Origin: Seison nebaliae
Lineage: Eukaryota; Rotifera; Pararotatoria; Seisonacea; Seisonidae
DNA length: 64,000 bases
Assembly: GCA_023231475.1 (NCBI GenBank)
Contig: JALJEE010002335.1
Location: 1-64,000, forward strand
Direction: 5' to 3'
Each line of letters opens with the position of its first letter. Within the stretch, counting starts at the first letter, position 1. Below are positions 35,346 through 46,400 of the stretch, one piece after another. Under the pieces are notes generated by a model that was not told the origin of the DNA, searched no databases, and worked only from the letters and a program-made list of their open reading frames with translations. The translations under genes and the position numbers were made by a program.

Positions 35346-36892
35346 TTTGATGATTATTTTTCATTATTATTGAGATTGTTCCATTGTAATCTTATAAAAC
35401 CGTTAGAAAGAACATAAAATGCATAGATTCTTCAAAAATTATGTAACATTATGTCTTACTAATTGTTAATATATTTTAATTAAACTATGTTTATCCCCGA
35501 AAATCATAATTGAGATACTACATACAGTTTTGTAAAAGAATAATTGTTTTTTTTTCAATTTAAGAAATAAGTAAATAAACAAAGACAACAGATAAATATT
35601 CCAATTACTTGCCAATTACTATGTTCGATGAGATATTAATCTAGGATATTTAGAATGAAAGATCAAAATAAATTCAAAAAGTATGCTTTTTTCTCTAAAC
35701 TAAATTGCAGGTACATGACATTTATATTCATCCTATTAACTTCATCTTTTAAACCTAGTTAGACTATATGTCAACGTTAACCGCATTTCCATCTGACGTG
35801 ATAGAAAGCAAACTATACTCGGAGTATTTTTTGTATCCTTCGTTTTCTCCTTCGCAAAACGGATAGCTGGCAAAGGGAAATATCTGGAATTATTTCATTT
35901 ATTAAAAGGGATATAAAGTACACCATTTCCATTCGCACTTCGTATCCCCATCACTAATATAAAGAGAAGGAATGCTTTGCTTTTTTGTCTTTCATGCTAA
36001 CTGGACATAGTTTTTGTGGAAAATTGAAACGGATTTCGACGAAACAATTCATTATCTAGAAACTAATTTATTACAATTATAACTTTAACTTTATTATGAA
36101 AATTCCTATCTTTAGTTTCATCACAATGAGGTACAATTAATTAATGCATTTTTTTGGTTGACGAAATCAAAGTTTATTTATTTTTCCATCAATATTTTAT
36201 TTAGAATGAGGGAAAGTTAGTATTACTAACTGCTAGTTGTTTACTAACTGAGTAACTCGTTAGTATCATGGAATGTTTTATTTGTACTCCGACTTACTAT
36301 GGTTCTGTATTCTCAAACTGCGTCAGAAATTTTTTCCAAACTATAAAGAAAACTCATGTTCTCATTGGATTCATAGATTTTTCGCAAATGACATTTTTTG
36401 AATAAATACAATTATGCAGTTTTTAATTTATTATTGAGTACATTACTTTACTTATCTCTCTAATACGGAATAATCGAGTCAAGAAAATCGGCAAAAAATA
36501 TTTCTTTCGTTCTGGATTGTATTAGGTTTCATCCTGTTTTTTTGGTTGTTTTCTTTATTTAGGGATGATTTCGAGAAATTTAATGACACTCTCTTATTTA
36601 TAAATTTATTTTGAGTCTTTCTCACAAGAATTAGTGAGGATGGACAAGTTGACCGTTACTAACTAGAGTGTACATTAGTCTTATGAGATAATAAGTGAAT
36701 TCTATTTTTTGCCATGTTCATAAGATCTTATATTTAAATTATCTAATATCCAATAGTTGTTCTAAGCATCTTATTGTCTAGGAATTAAGAAATTTTTCTT
36801 AAAATAAAAAATTAGTATTAAAAAAGAAGTTTGGGAGCAATAACAAATCTAAACAATTTTTAATCATAAAAATAACAATAAGAAACAATGAA
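35346..36892. other. Intergenic, nothing recognised
   Basis: About 1.5 kb of AT-rich sequence without ORFs or known repeats. It may include the 5' part of the candidate minus-strand gene and the promoter of the plus-strand gene that follows. Confidence 0.5.
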
Positions 36893-37105
36893 ATGGAAAA
36901 AGAGAAGGAAATAAATTTGAAGAAAAGCGTGGACAAGATAGTAGCGAAGACGGTGTCAATTGTCATGCTTCAACAATTTCAATCAATGGAAAATTTTTGT
37001 TCTTTGGTATTTATCTCACAAAAAAATAAAAATGAAATAAATATTGATCCGTATCATTCTTATGTGCATAAAGGAATTTCTTTTTTAAGAAATAAAGTTT
37101 TTTGA
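36893..37105 (+). CDS. Possible short exon, unrecognised
   Basis: An open frame beginning MEKEKEINLKKSVDKIVAK, ending in a stop overlapping a weak donor (AAATAAA/GTTTTT). It lies just upstream of, and on the same strand as, the 37.2-38.3 kb gene. I could not find a splice that keeps phase with that gene, so this is either a separate short ORF or chance. Confidence 0.25.
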   Translation: MEKEKEINLKKSVDKIVAKTVSIVMLQQFQSMENFCSLVFISQKNKNEINIDPYHSYVHKGISFLRNKVF

Positions 37106-37118
37106 ACTAATATTTATC

Positions 37119-38300
37119 TTGCTAACTTACTCTCCCAATTTCTTGAGATATAAAGCAGAAAATAAGAGAATTTACGAAAATGAAGAATTGTCTTTGACTT
37201 CACGAGAAATAAGGATATCCTTTAATGAAATGGGCATTGGCTTCCAATCAAAACCATATCCATATGTAGGTGCATCTGTCCAGATTTATCCAACCTCTTC
37301 AGTTTCGTCTAATTCGTCAATGATGAATTCTGCTACTCCGCTTAATACTCAACCAACTCTCCCAAATAATTCGTTCAATCGCAATGTTTTTTATCGTAGA
37401 TCGTTCGATCCAAAACTTAATCGGACAAATAGTTATTGCATCGGTGATGTAGTCAACTATTCATGGGATGATTCGACGAATAAAAATTATGAAGGTCAGC
37501 CTTTTATGACTGCTCCAGTATCAGCTGTCCCTCAAGCTGCTACTAAGACTCCTGGTAAAAGAATCAATTCAATCAATCAATTATTTCATCCGCTAAAAGA
37601 AAAGAATTTATCACCTATTAAATCGTTGAAGAATAGTCAGAATAAGAATGAGAATACAAGTAAAAGGAATTATTTAACATCACATCAAATTATTTCTCCA
37701 ATGGAAGTAATTGATGAAGTAGATCAGAGCAGAAATGTTAATTCTAGAAAGAATTTCCATAATTATGAAGAAGGAAATTTCGTTAAACGAAAATTCAATT
37801 TAGTTATGCAACAATATCGATTAGATCGTCATAATCGACATCGAAAGAATCGTGCAGATCAAAATGTTCAATCAAATCTGAGAAAAGCTTCTTCCGAAAA
37901 TTATTTATATTCTTCATCAATTATCAATCCAAATAATAATTCGAGAAAACAATCATTTTTCCGTTCAACTCGACAATTAACGAAAAATCGAACTATATCA
38001 AATAAGATAATTCGGACAAATAATAATATTTCAATTGACGAATCGCCATCATCAATTTTCAATGAAAATTACCTTGGAAGTACACCGTCTTCTAGGAAAA
38101 CAAGTCGTAGTTTCTTAAACACCTTCTTCCGACGATCAACGAAAGGACGAAAAAGTTTTGCCGGATATGCCAATCAGTCGAATAATGAATATAACAGTGT
38201 TCATGGTAAATGTGAGAAATCAGAGAACTTTTATTCGGTTACTGACGTCAGATATAACACAACGAAGAATACAATGCTCGATGAAGAAGAAATCGGTTAA
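37119..38300 (+). CDS. Disordered Ser/Asn/Arg-rich protein, unrecognised
   Basis: Open for 393 codons; the first ATG inside it is at about 37229 (MGIGFQSKPYPYVGASVQ), so the true start may be there or in an upstream exon. The product is low-complexity and rich in Ser, Asn, Arg and Lys, with no domain, signal peptide or membrane segment. It carries Ser/Arg clusters such as RKASSENYLYSSS and SSRKTSRSFLNTFFRRSTKG that look like kinase targets. Codon use is like that of its recognised neighbours, which argues for a real gene. Confidence 0.65.
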   Translation: MLTYSPNFLRYKAENKRIYENEELSLTSREIRISFNEMGIGFQSKPYPYVGASVQIYPTSSVSSNSSMMNSATPLNTQPTLPNNSFNRNVFYRRSFDPKLNRTNSYCIGDVVNYSWDDSTNKNYEGQPFMTAPVSAVPQAATKTPGKRINSINQLFHPLKEKNLSPIKSLKNSQNKNENTSKRNYLTSHQIISPMEVIDEVDQSRNVNSRKNFHNYEEGNFVKRKFNLVMQQYRLDRHNRHRKNRADQNVQSNLRKASSENYLYSSSIINPNNNSRKQSFFRSTRQLTKNRTISNKIIRTNNNISIDESPSSIFNENYLGSTPSSRKTSRSFLNTFFRRSTKGRKSFAGYANQSNNEYNSVHGKCEKSENFYSVTDVRYNTTKNTMLDEEEIG

Positions 38301-39251
38301 TATTCCTTCAATTTAACTTCAGTTATCTTTCCTTTCCGCATTATTTTTCTCCTTATCCAAACTTCTCATTATTCAACTTCATCTTCTCATTGCGAATGAC
38401 GTCATTAGAGTAAAATTTATATAGAATAATGTTTGTAGCATTATCTCAATTTTTCTTTAAATTGATACGAAACTGTCTTCTATCATATTTTTCCTCTCAT
38501 TCCTTAAATTCTTTATTCGTTTCTTTCTTCTATATTACTAATCCGCATATGATGGTTTGAAATGACAATAGGTAAAATCGACATAAGTGTAATGAAGAGC
38601 TTGTTAAATTATCTGTAAATTTCTTTTTCTAAAGCAACTTCGTTAGAAGAGAAAAGTTCGAAGAACGGAGAAAGTTTCTTTATTATCTTTATGTTGAAAA
38701 GTTGTGAAAATTTTTTATTGTGTTATACAATAATATATATTCAGGTATCTACTTCTACTTCGTCGATTATTACCTCAAAAAATTAAATATTATTGGATAA
38801 TTTAAATATGTGTCTATGTGTGTCGACGCGTATAAGTTATGTGCTCATTTGTCTATTGAAGAGAAAGAAATGAGTACTCATTTTAATTTGGACCTGAATT
38901 TAGAAAGAAGATGAATTATATTTTTCATGAAGATGTCAAAAAGTCAAGTTCCTCTTTTCCGTCAAGCTCATCGAAAAAGATGACATATATCTCCATTTCT
39001 CGCATTGACACGAATTTGCACGAATGTACAATTCTAATTCGATTTGATGTAACATTATCGTCTTCTTCATAATTATTGGGAAATATTATTTGCTGTTTAG
39101 CTAATTTTTTTTGTATTTTCTTTCTAACATTTCAATCCATTCGTCTTGTTCCCGGGAACGCTATCCGACTGTTGCTCTTGACTATTCTCATTGTCATCAT
39201 TATCAACAAAACAACAACGATATTGAACTGATATTTTAAACAATTATCACA
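38301..39251. other. Intergenic, nothing recognised
   Basis: 3' region of the upstream plus-strand gene and promoter of the next. No ORF of note. Confidence 0.5.
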
Positions 39252-41364
39252 ATGATTTACTCAACTATATTTGTTGATGAAAATAAATCATATGCAACAA
39301 CTAAACCGAAACGTGCATTCTCTTTATTTAATGGAATTGGACAAAATGGAAAAAAATTGGATCCGTCATCTACTATGTCATTCTGCCATCCACCAAATGA
39401 AAATTTTCAACGGAAATATCGTCATTCCTCCAAATCCGCCACAACACATCGACATCCTTTGTCATCATATTCAATTATTCAATTTAATTTGGAAGACGTT
39501 TCCCAAAGTGATCGATATCCAACTACTCTACCAATTAACATCAATGACCAATTATCTTATCAAAAAACTAAATCGACTGCTCACAATCAACAAAATCTTT
39601 TATTAACTACAAATAACTTATTTGACAGACAAAATAATAACACTAACAAAAACAATAGTAATAATAATAATCTTGAAAACAATTTAGAAAGATTAATACA
39701 AATTGATGATACGACTAGTTTACCGACAGATACGTTACTAACTGAGAATCCTCATTCATCAATCTTTCAACAGTCCACCAACTTTTTTGGAAAACAAAAG
39801 AAATCTTCACGAAAGAATACATTAAAGAAACATTTAGCTAATAATCGTCATCACGCTAATATTAAATTATCTGCTTGTCCACAAAAGTTCGTTGAAACCG
39901 TCCAACCAATTGATCAAAATAACACTCAACCCTTATATGAGAGTGACGCCGTTTATTACGATTCGAATCTCAAATCGAATGTCTATGGAAATACTTCCCA
40001 TCACACATTCACTACTCCGAATAATTCTTCAAAAATCTCTCAAAAATCTCTCTCACAATTTCATTTAAATCGAAAATCTCCACAAATTTATACTTCTTAT
40101 TACGAGAAAGGGAAATATTTCGATTCGATTTACGGCAACGATATAACTTCACCCGTCAATTCATTGACGCAACACGATTCTTATTCACCTTCATCCGTTG
40201 ATTCAAAAACGGATATCAGAATGCCATCCCATAATACGAAATCAAGCGGAAATCATTCAAGTAGTAAAGGACAAATGGGTAGTAGTCATAGTAGTAAGAA
40301 TCATTCAGCTTCTTTTACCAATGCCAATTTACCGGGAAACGGTAAGCATCGTGGAGTAGCAAGCGAAGCGTATCCGCACATTTCATCCGATCGATCTTCT
40401 TCCTTCAAAATGAATAGCCATGGTTCATCCAATTCTCTCTATCTGTTTTAATATATTTTTATCTCTTTTCCCTCTTACCGTCATCGTTCTCTGAATTGCA
40501 TATCATACTTGTGTCCTCCTCAAAACACACGTCCTTATCGATCAAACCGTAAAAACATATGTTTGTTGATGAATTCAATTAATTTATTTTAGATATGAAA
40601 TCCAACATGTATATGATGGATGCTCTAAGGAAAACCATCACTGATCTGGAAGACAAATTAACGAGTGAAACGAAAACGAATAAACAACTTAATAAGAAAC
40701 TGGATGAGATAGAGAAACGACAAAGACATTTAGCAGACGTTCTATCTTCATTCCCATTCGTTTTCTTTTAATCGTCCTACTTTTAGTCGTTAAGTGTTCC
40801 ATTATATAATCAAGAACATCAAAAACAACAACTACAATACACACAAGCGACATTAGAATGGCGTTCTAATCATTATGATCGTGTTAGTTACATCTAATTC
40901 TCATATAAATATGACGATTTTATTGTTCGAAGCAATTGGAAGAGTTTCGAGAAGGATTGCGTGTCCAACAAATGCAATTACAGGCCCAGAACAATGAAAT
41001 GTTACATATGAAATCACAATTACATGTTTTGATATCAGCTGTACAAGGTTTTCTCAGAATATTTTATTTCTCACTTATCTATTTTTCCGTCTAGAAATTC
41101 AAGTACGTCTTTATCAACATGGGGCTATTATAAGACATCAAGTCGAACATCTTTTGAGGTTTCTTCCTTTTTATTGAAAAAGTTCAACTAAGATTTTCTC
41201 TTTTTTCTAATAGACAAGGTGAAGATGGCAATGTTGATGGTGGCAGTCCCACACAATATAAACCTAGTAAAGTAAATAATGCCAATAGTCGCGCATCAGG
41301 TCCCATTATATCAGAAATTGAGGATGATGCAGATACCTCCATCAAAGACCATAAACGAAAATAA
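39252..41364 (+). CDS. Ser/His/Asn-rich protein with C-terminal coiled coil, unrecognised
   Basis: Six exons fit: 39252-40341 (or -40422), 40593-40738, 40787-40882, 40933-41047, 41095-41158 and 41214-41364, giving 553 or 580 residues. The first exon is low-complexity (Asn, Ser, His) and disordered. The later small exons encode a coiled coil starting MDALRKTITDLEDKL and running through EEFREGLRVQQMQLQAQ to HQVEHLL, followed by an acidic tail (SEIEDDADTS). Two donors at the end of exon 1, AACG/GTAAGC (40342) and CATG/GTTCAT (40423), both keep phase with exon 2, so alternative use is possible. All other junctions are canonical. I recognise no family; the coiled coil suggests oligomerisation. Confidence 0.75.
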
Positions 41365-41486
41365 ACTTCTCTGGAAATTGTTATAATCTTCCCAATTTTT
41401 AAAAAAACGTTCTTTCTATTCTATAAATTAAGTCATTTATGCCATTTATAATTTCTTTAAATATTCAATTTTAAAAAATATATACA

Positions 41487-41558
41487 ACCCACGGCGGGAC
41501 TTGAACCCGCAATCTTCGGTTTAGGAGACCGACGCCTTGTCCATTAGGCCACGCGGGC
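41487..41558 (-). tRNA. tRNA-Arg (anticodon CCT)
   Basis: The 72-nt cloverleaf begins GCCCGCG and closes with CGTGGGT, with the G1-U72 pair usual in animal tRNA-Arg(CCT). The D arm is GCCTAATGGACAAGGC, the anticodon stem TCGGT/ACCGA with loop CTCCTAA, and the T arm GCGGG-TTCAAGT-CCCGC. A box and B box are intact, and a T run follows on the minus strand. No intron. Confidence 0.96.
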
Positions 41559-42092
41559 TTCGATGTTATGGTAAGTTTTCTGCTTTTTAATGACAATTTT
41601 CAAAATATAATATGACATGAAAAATTGGTGATATCCATCTTATTATTTACATATTATTTAAAATATACTTACTTGTTAGATCAGAATTTACTGCAATGGA
41701 AAGAATAATGTTGAACTGTCTTGTTATTGTTGGAAATTAATAATATCTCTAATTATTCTTATTATTAAAATTGTATTTTAATCGTAACTTCAATAAAATG
41801 CATATGTCATCCATATACAATGAAACTTCTCAAGTTCTTAATAAAAGCGACGAAAGAAATTAAAATGTTATAAATGTGGATGTTTTTTTCTAAAAACTTG
41901 AATATTTATCGTCCAGTTTTCATCAGCGATATGGATTGTTTGTTATCGAAATCGTATAAATTAATTTCACTTACAATTTTGAGTATTTCATTATAATTAG
42001 ACCAATAATATTCATAGTCATCAATAGACCAATAGTCATCACATTATGATTAGCAAAATTGAATTAGTTTGGAAAATTGAAAAAATTTTTTT
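41559..42092. other. Spacer between the two tRNA genes
   Basis: AT-rich and unrelated to the tRNA copies; no ORF. Confidence 0.6.
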
Positions 42093-42164
42093 ACCCACGG
42101 CGGGACTTGAACCCGCAATCTTCGGTTTAGGAGACCGACGCCTTATCCATTAGGCCACGCGGGC
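42093..42164 (-). tRNA. tRNA-Arg (anticodon CCT), second copy
   Basis: Identical to the copy at 41487-41558 except for one base in the D loop (GGATAAGG versus GGACAAGG). Flanks are unrelated, and a T7 run follows as terminator. Both copies look functional. Confidence 0.96.
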
Positions 42165-42562
42165 TCCACCAGGATGACAAATAATCGATATTTGTATAAT
42201 AAATTATTTTGTCTAAAATAATTTCTCTTCAAAAAATGTTTGATACCAAAAGTAATTTTTTGTCGAAGAATAAGAAATAGAAGAATTTTAGTGTAGAAAT
42301 GAATTATGATCATATTAAATTTATTTATCTTAGAAAACAAATACTATGCTTTTGAATTTATTTACATACAATGCTGATTTGCCGTAGAGTTGCAATAAAT
42401 GAGAATTGACTTTAGATGATAAATGGACAAGAATGGATTAGAATAAATAAAAATTAAATTGCATTTGCATAATGTAAATTTTCTCAATTATAATTCGTCA
42501 AATTAGCAGCGGCACATGAATGGTATAGATGGAACCGGGATAAATTTGAAGAAAAATATTGA
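42165..42562. other. Spacer after the EVI5-like gene
   Basis: 3' UTR region of the RabGAP (-). Nothing else is recognised. Confidence 0.5.
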
Positions 42563-43378
42563 TTAGATCAAAGAAGCATTTTCATCCGGAATATCCAAAT
42601 GACTCTCATTTAATATTTCTAGTCTGGCCAATAGTTCCTGATTCTAGAAGGAAAAGAATAAAAAATAGTTTTTATAAGAATTTCGATGATGAAACAACAA
42701 ACAATTCTTTCAAGATAAGCTATCTTTTGTTTCAGTTCACCAACTTCTTGAATAGTTTCAGCTTTCTTCAATCGTTGCATGACACTCTCCTCCAAACATT
42801 TTGCTTCAACTTCTTTTGTACTGAAGGTCAAATTCTAATTTATTGGAATTAATAACATATTAGTGATTAAAAGAAAAGAGAAATAAACTTTTAATTCAAC
42901 TTTCAACAGTTTGATTTCTTCCGTCAATTGAGTCATTGAAGAACGTAATGATTTGATTTCGCTGTCTTGCCTCTTAATCTGTTTGTAGGCGATTAAAGTC
43001 TGCAGATGTTTATCTCTCAAGTCATTCTTCTGTTGGAAGAGTTCGGCTTGTAATAACTTTTCTTTCATTTTGAGAGAAATTAAATTTTGTTCAATCGATT
43101 TCGAGGATCGTCCATCCACCATCGAACGTTCGTTGGAAGATGATGAAGATGTTGTCGTTGTTATTGTTGTGGGCGATGGTGAAATGGTGTCGTTGTTAAT
43201 TATAAGATCTTTTAATTGATCGAATCGTTGTTGGATTGTTGATTTACGTTCACTGGAATTAGAGCTACTTCCACTCAATGAACATCGACTAGAATCACTT
43301 GAAATTGATAGAATCTCATCAGATTGTAATCGTTGAATCGATAGTTGTCCATCAAAACTTCCCATACTCTTACAACTA

Positions 43379-43410
<32 letters not shown>

Positions 43411-43411
43411 T

Positions 43412-43464
<53 letters not shown>

Positions 43465-46400
43465 TACGTCAAGATTATTCGTTAATTCTGTCGAATGTTT
43501 TGCAGCGAATTTATGCCAATCATTATTCAATTGAATTAACGCTTTCTTCAACTTTACAATATTTCTTTTTAGTTCCATTTTATCTTTTTCTAATAAACCA
43601 ATTTTCATTTGTAATTGTTCAATGAATAATGATGCATGTCTTATATTCTCTTCCGCCTTCTTCTCATTAAGTTCATCCATTTCATCTTCACACTGATAAT
43701 CAGAGAGTAAATCTGTTTTATTTTTCAATTCGAATCGATTATCCACCAATTCCGATTGTAATGATAATAATTCATTCTTCAATTCTCCTATCATATCCAC
43801 ATGCTCCGAACATTGTTCACATTCAATTTTAATATTGTTGTTGTTGTTATTGTTGGGAGTGGTAGCGGTGGTGATATTGTGAATGGCGTTTGTATTATGA
43901 AAATTGAATTTCTTCTCATTTGTCAAATCCAAATTCTTATTATTCGTATTGAGAGATGATGTTAAACTTATCGAATTTTTTAAAACGGAAAAAAATGTAT
44001 TTGAACTGACTGATGATTTTCGTTCGCTTTTCTCATTCATATTTCCATTCATATTATTATTTTCATTAATATCCATGCGATCTTCAGATCGTGTTTTTTG
44101 ATGATTTCCTATCCGAACTTCGTCGGTCATCAACGGTTTCTTCATCATTGTCGATAGCTCATTCCTTAAATGACATATCGATTCAGCTTGTTGTGCCGAA
44201 TCGATTTGTCCTTGAATTAGTCGACCAGCTAAATCGGCATTCTCCTTCTCCAAATGATCGACACGTTCATTCAATAGTCGATTTTCTGTTCTCAATCGCT
44301 AAAGATGAAAATATTCAAAAGAAGAAAAACTAAAATAAAATGTTAACTCGAATCTCAACTTGTTCTTCTTGTTCTTGTTTTCTGGTGAGAAGGAATTGCT
44401 TTTCGCGACGTTTCATTCGTTTTTCATTCAGTTTCAATGAACGTGCACGTTCTATCAATTCCGCTCCACCTAGTAGATTGGCTGAATATTCTGATTCTTC
44501 CGGATCCATAATCGTATTAAATGCTGGATTAACAGACACTCCTGATTGATCACTAATTTCGGTCAGTTGAGAATTATTTTGGTCAGAAGATACATTTGAT
44601 GTATCTGTAGACGTATCAGTTCCATTAACTGGCGGTGTAGTAACAGTTAATTCGCGTTGAAAGTACTGAAAGAAAAGATAAATTAGTTTTCAGTACAAAA
44701 TTCAAAAAATTCAAAATTTAAGAAATTTTTTCTTTTAGTTTTATTTCATTAAAATTTCAAGTAATTAACTACCTCTTTGCTGAGTGAGATTGCTTTCGAT
44801 AGCATTGTCTCATTTCAGATGATCATCAGAAATTGGCTTTCTTTTATTTCGTCTTAAACGAAGTTAATTGGAAATTTATTCAGTTTATTCACTAATATTC
44901 TTCTTTTCAAAATTTGACTGACAAAAATTCTGTTTATACGTTTGTTTTTTCGGGAGAATGAAGAGAAATTGTTATTGAAATTTTTGAGAGATAAGAAGAC
45001 AATAGATTGAGAGAAACGAGGTTAAAGAAATGGTGAATGGTTGATGGATGAATAGTTAAATAGATTTCAACGTTAACAATAATAATTGTTTATAGTTTTA
45101 AGAAAATTGCTAGAAATTATCGTCATCGAAAATTGGTTTTCCATTGAAGAACTATTAATTTATAAAGATCAAGTTTTTATGAAGAGAACGATGAAGAGAT
45201 ATCGATATCCATGATTGAAATGATAAGATATTGATCGATGCACGAATATTATTTAATTGATTAGCGAAGCGAATGATAAAGTTTAAATTGATGAAATGAA
45301 ACGATTCGAGAGCTCATCATCTCCATCAAAGATAAATCAATTTGGGAAAGATGGTGAAGATAAAGCATTTAACAAATTTGAAGATTTGGTAAAGGAAGGA
45401 TCGTTAGAAAGGCGTATAGTGATGGGAGAAGAACCAAACGATAATGAACGTGATGACAAGAAACTTGAAGAAAATTATTTCAAAAAAATTCATCAAACTA
45501 CTTAGCAGATGATGACATCATATCTCCTTCCGGTTCACATACACACTTTGCATGTATACGTTTATCGGATCTGTAGATAATCAAGATTCGACATTGATAC
45601 GGAAGAAAGTTGAACGAACAAAAAAAAAAAGAAGAAATGAAACATCTTCCGAGAAAGTTGTAGGATGGAAAGAATATGACATAATAAGGAAATGTTGAGA
45701 AAGTCGAAGAAACAGTAAAAGGTAATTTGGCAAGATGAGTGTCGGGATGGAAAAGAAGGAGAAATTTATTAGAGAAGATTTAATAATTTACAATGGTAAT
45801 CGATATCCCGATAATTTAGCATGGTCTAATCTCCTCCAAATCTCCATTTGAAATGAGTTCACGTAATATCATTATTGATTTCATTAATAATTTGACAATT
45901 ACATTAGGAACATTAAGATCATGAAATTTGGATGTTGGAGAGAAGGGAGAGACAAAGAAATAAGAAATAAATAGTTATTCATTATAAATATGTTCTGACT
46001 GGACAATAATGGAAGGGAGATGGCCTTGACTATCTATCAATAAGTTGCAGACCTTCAACATCCTGAATTATAATCATCTAATACTACTTTTTCTACTATT
46101 AGTCATTTGGTACGATCATTCTAAATTAAATCTTTCTCCTACTCGATGTGATGCATCGAATGTCATTCAATCGAATGAAGAATCGATTAAACAACATGTT
46201 CTGATTCACGCTCTGATTCATGATAGTTCAAGGACCATCCAACTAACTTTTTTTTTCTCGTCTTAATGAGTCTGATAAATGATAATGAATGAACATCTTT
46301 AAAACAGAGTATGCTAAATTATTTTCTCCTTCAATTTTCTCGGACATTTTCCTTACACTGTTGTATAATACATGTAACCATTTCATGTTATACTAGTCCA

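Noticed and set aside
36893-38300. Joining the short 36.9-kb ORF to the 37.1-kb ORF as one gene
   Set aside because: None of the candidate donor/acceptor pairs I tried kept the reading frame.
41487-42164. CRISPR-like repeat
   Set aside because: The ~70-bp repeated unit is a pair of tRNA-Arg genes with intact cloverleafs, not an array.
43299-43625. Plus-strand ORF with a poly-Tyr tract
   Set aside because: Antisense of the poly-Asn tract in the EVI5-like exon.
45296-45505. 69-codon charged ORF (+) in the EVI5 intron
   Set aside because: No motif, no flanking exons, and purine-rich sequence readily gives Lys/Glu frames.
46045-46266. ORF with signal-peptide-like start inside the EVI5 intron
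   Set aside because: Hydrophobic starts are common in AT-rich noise; no continuation into a recognisable domain was found.
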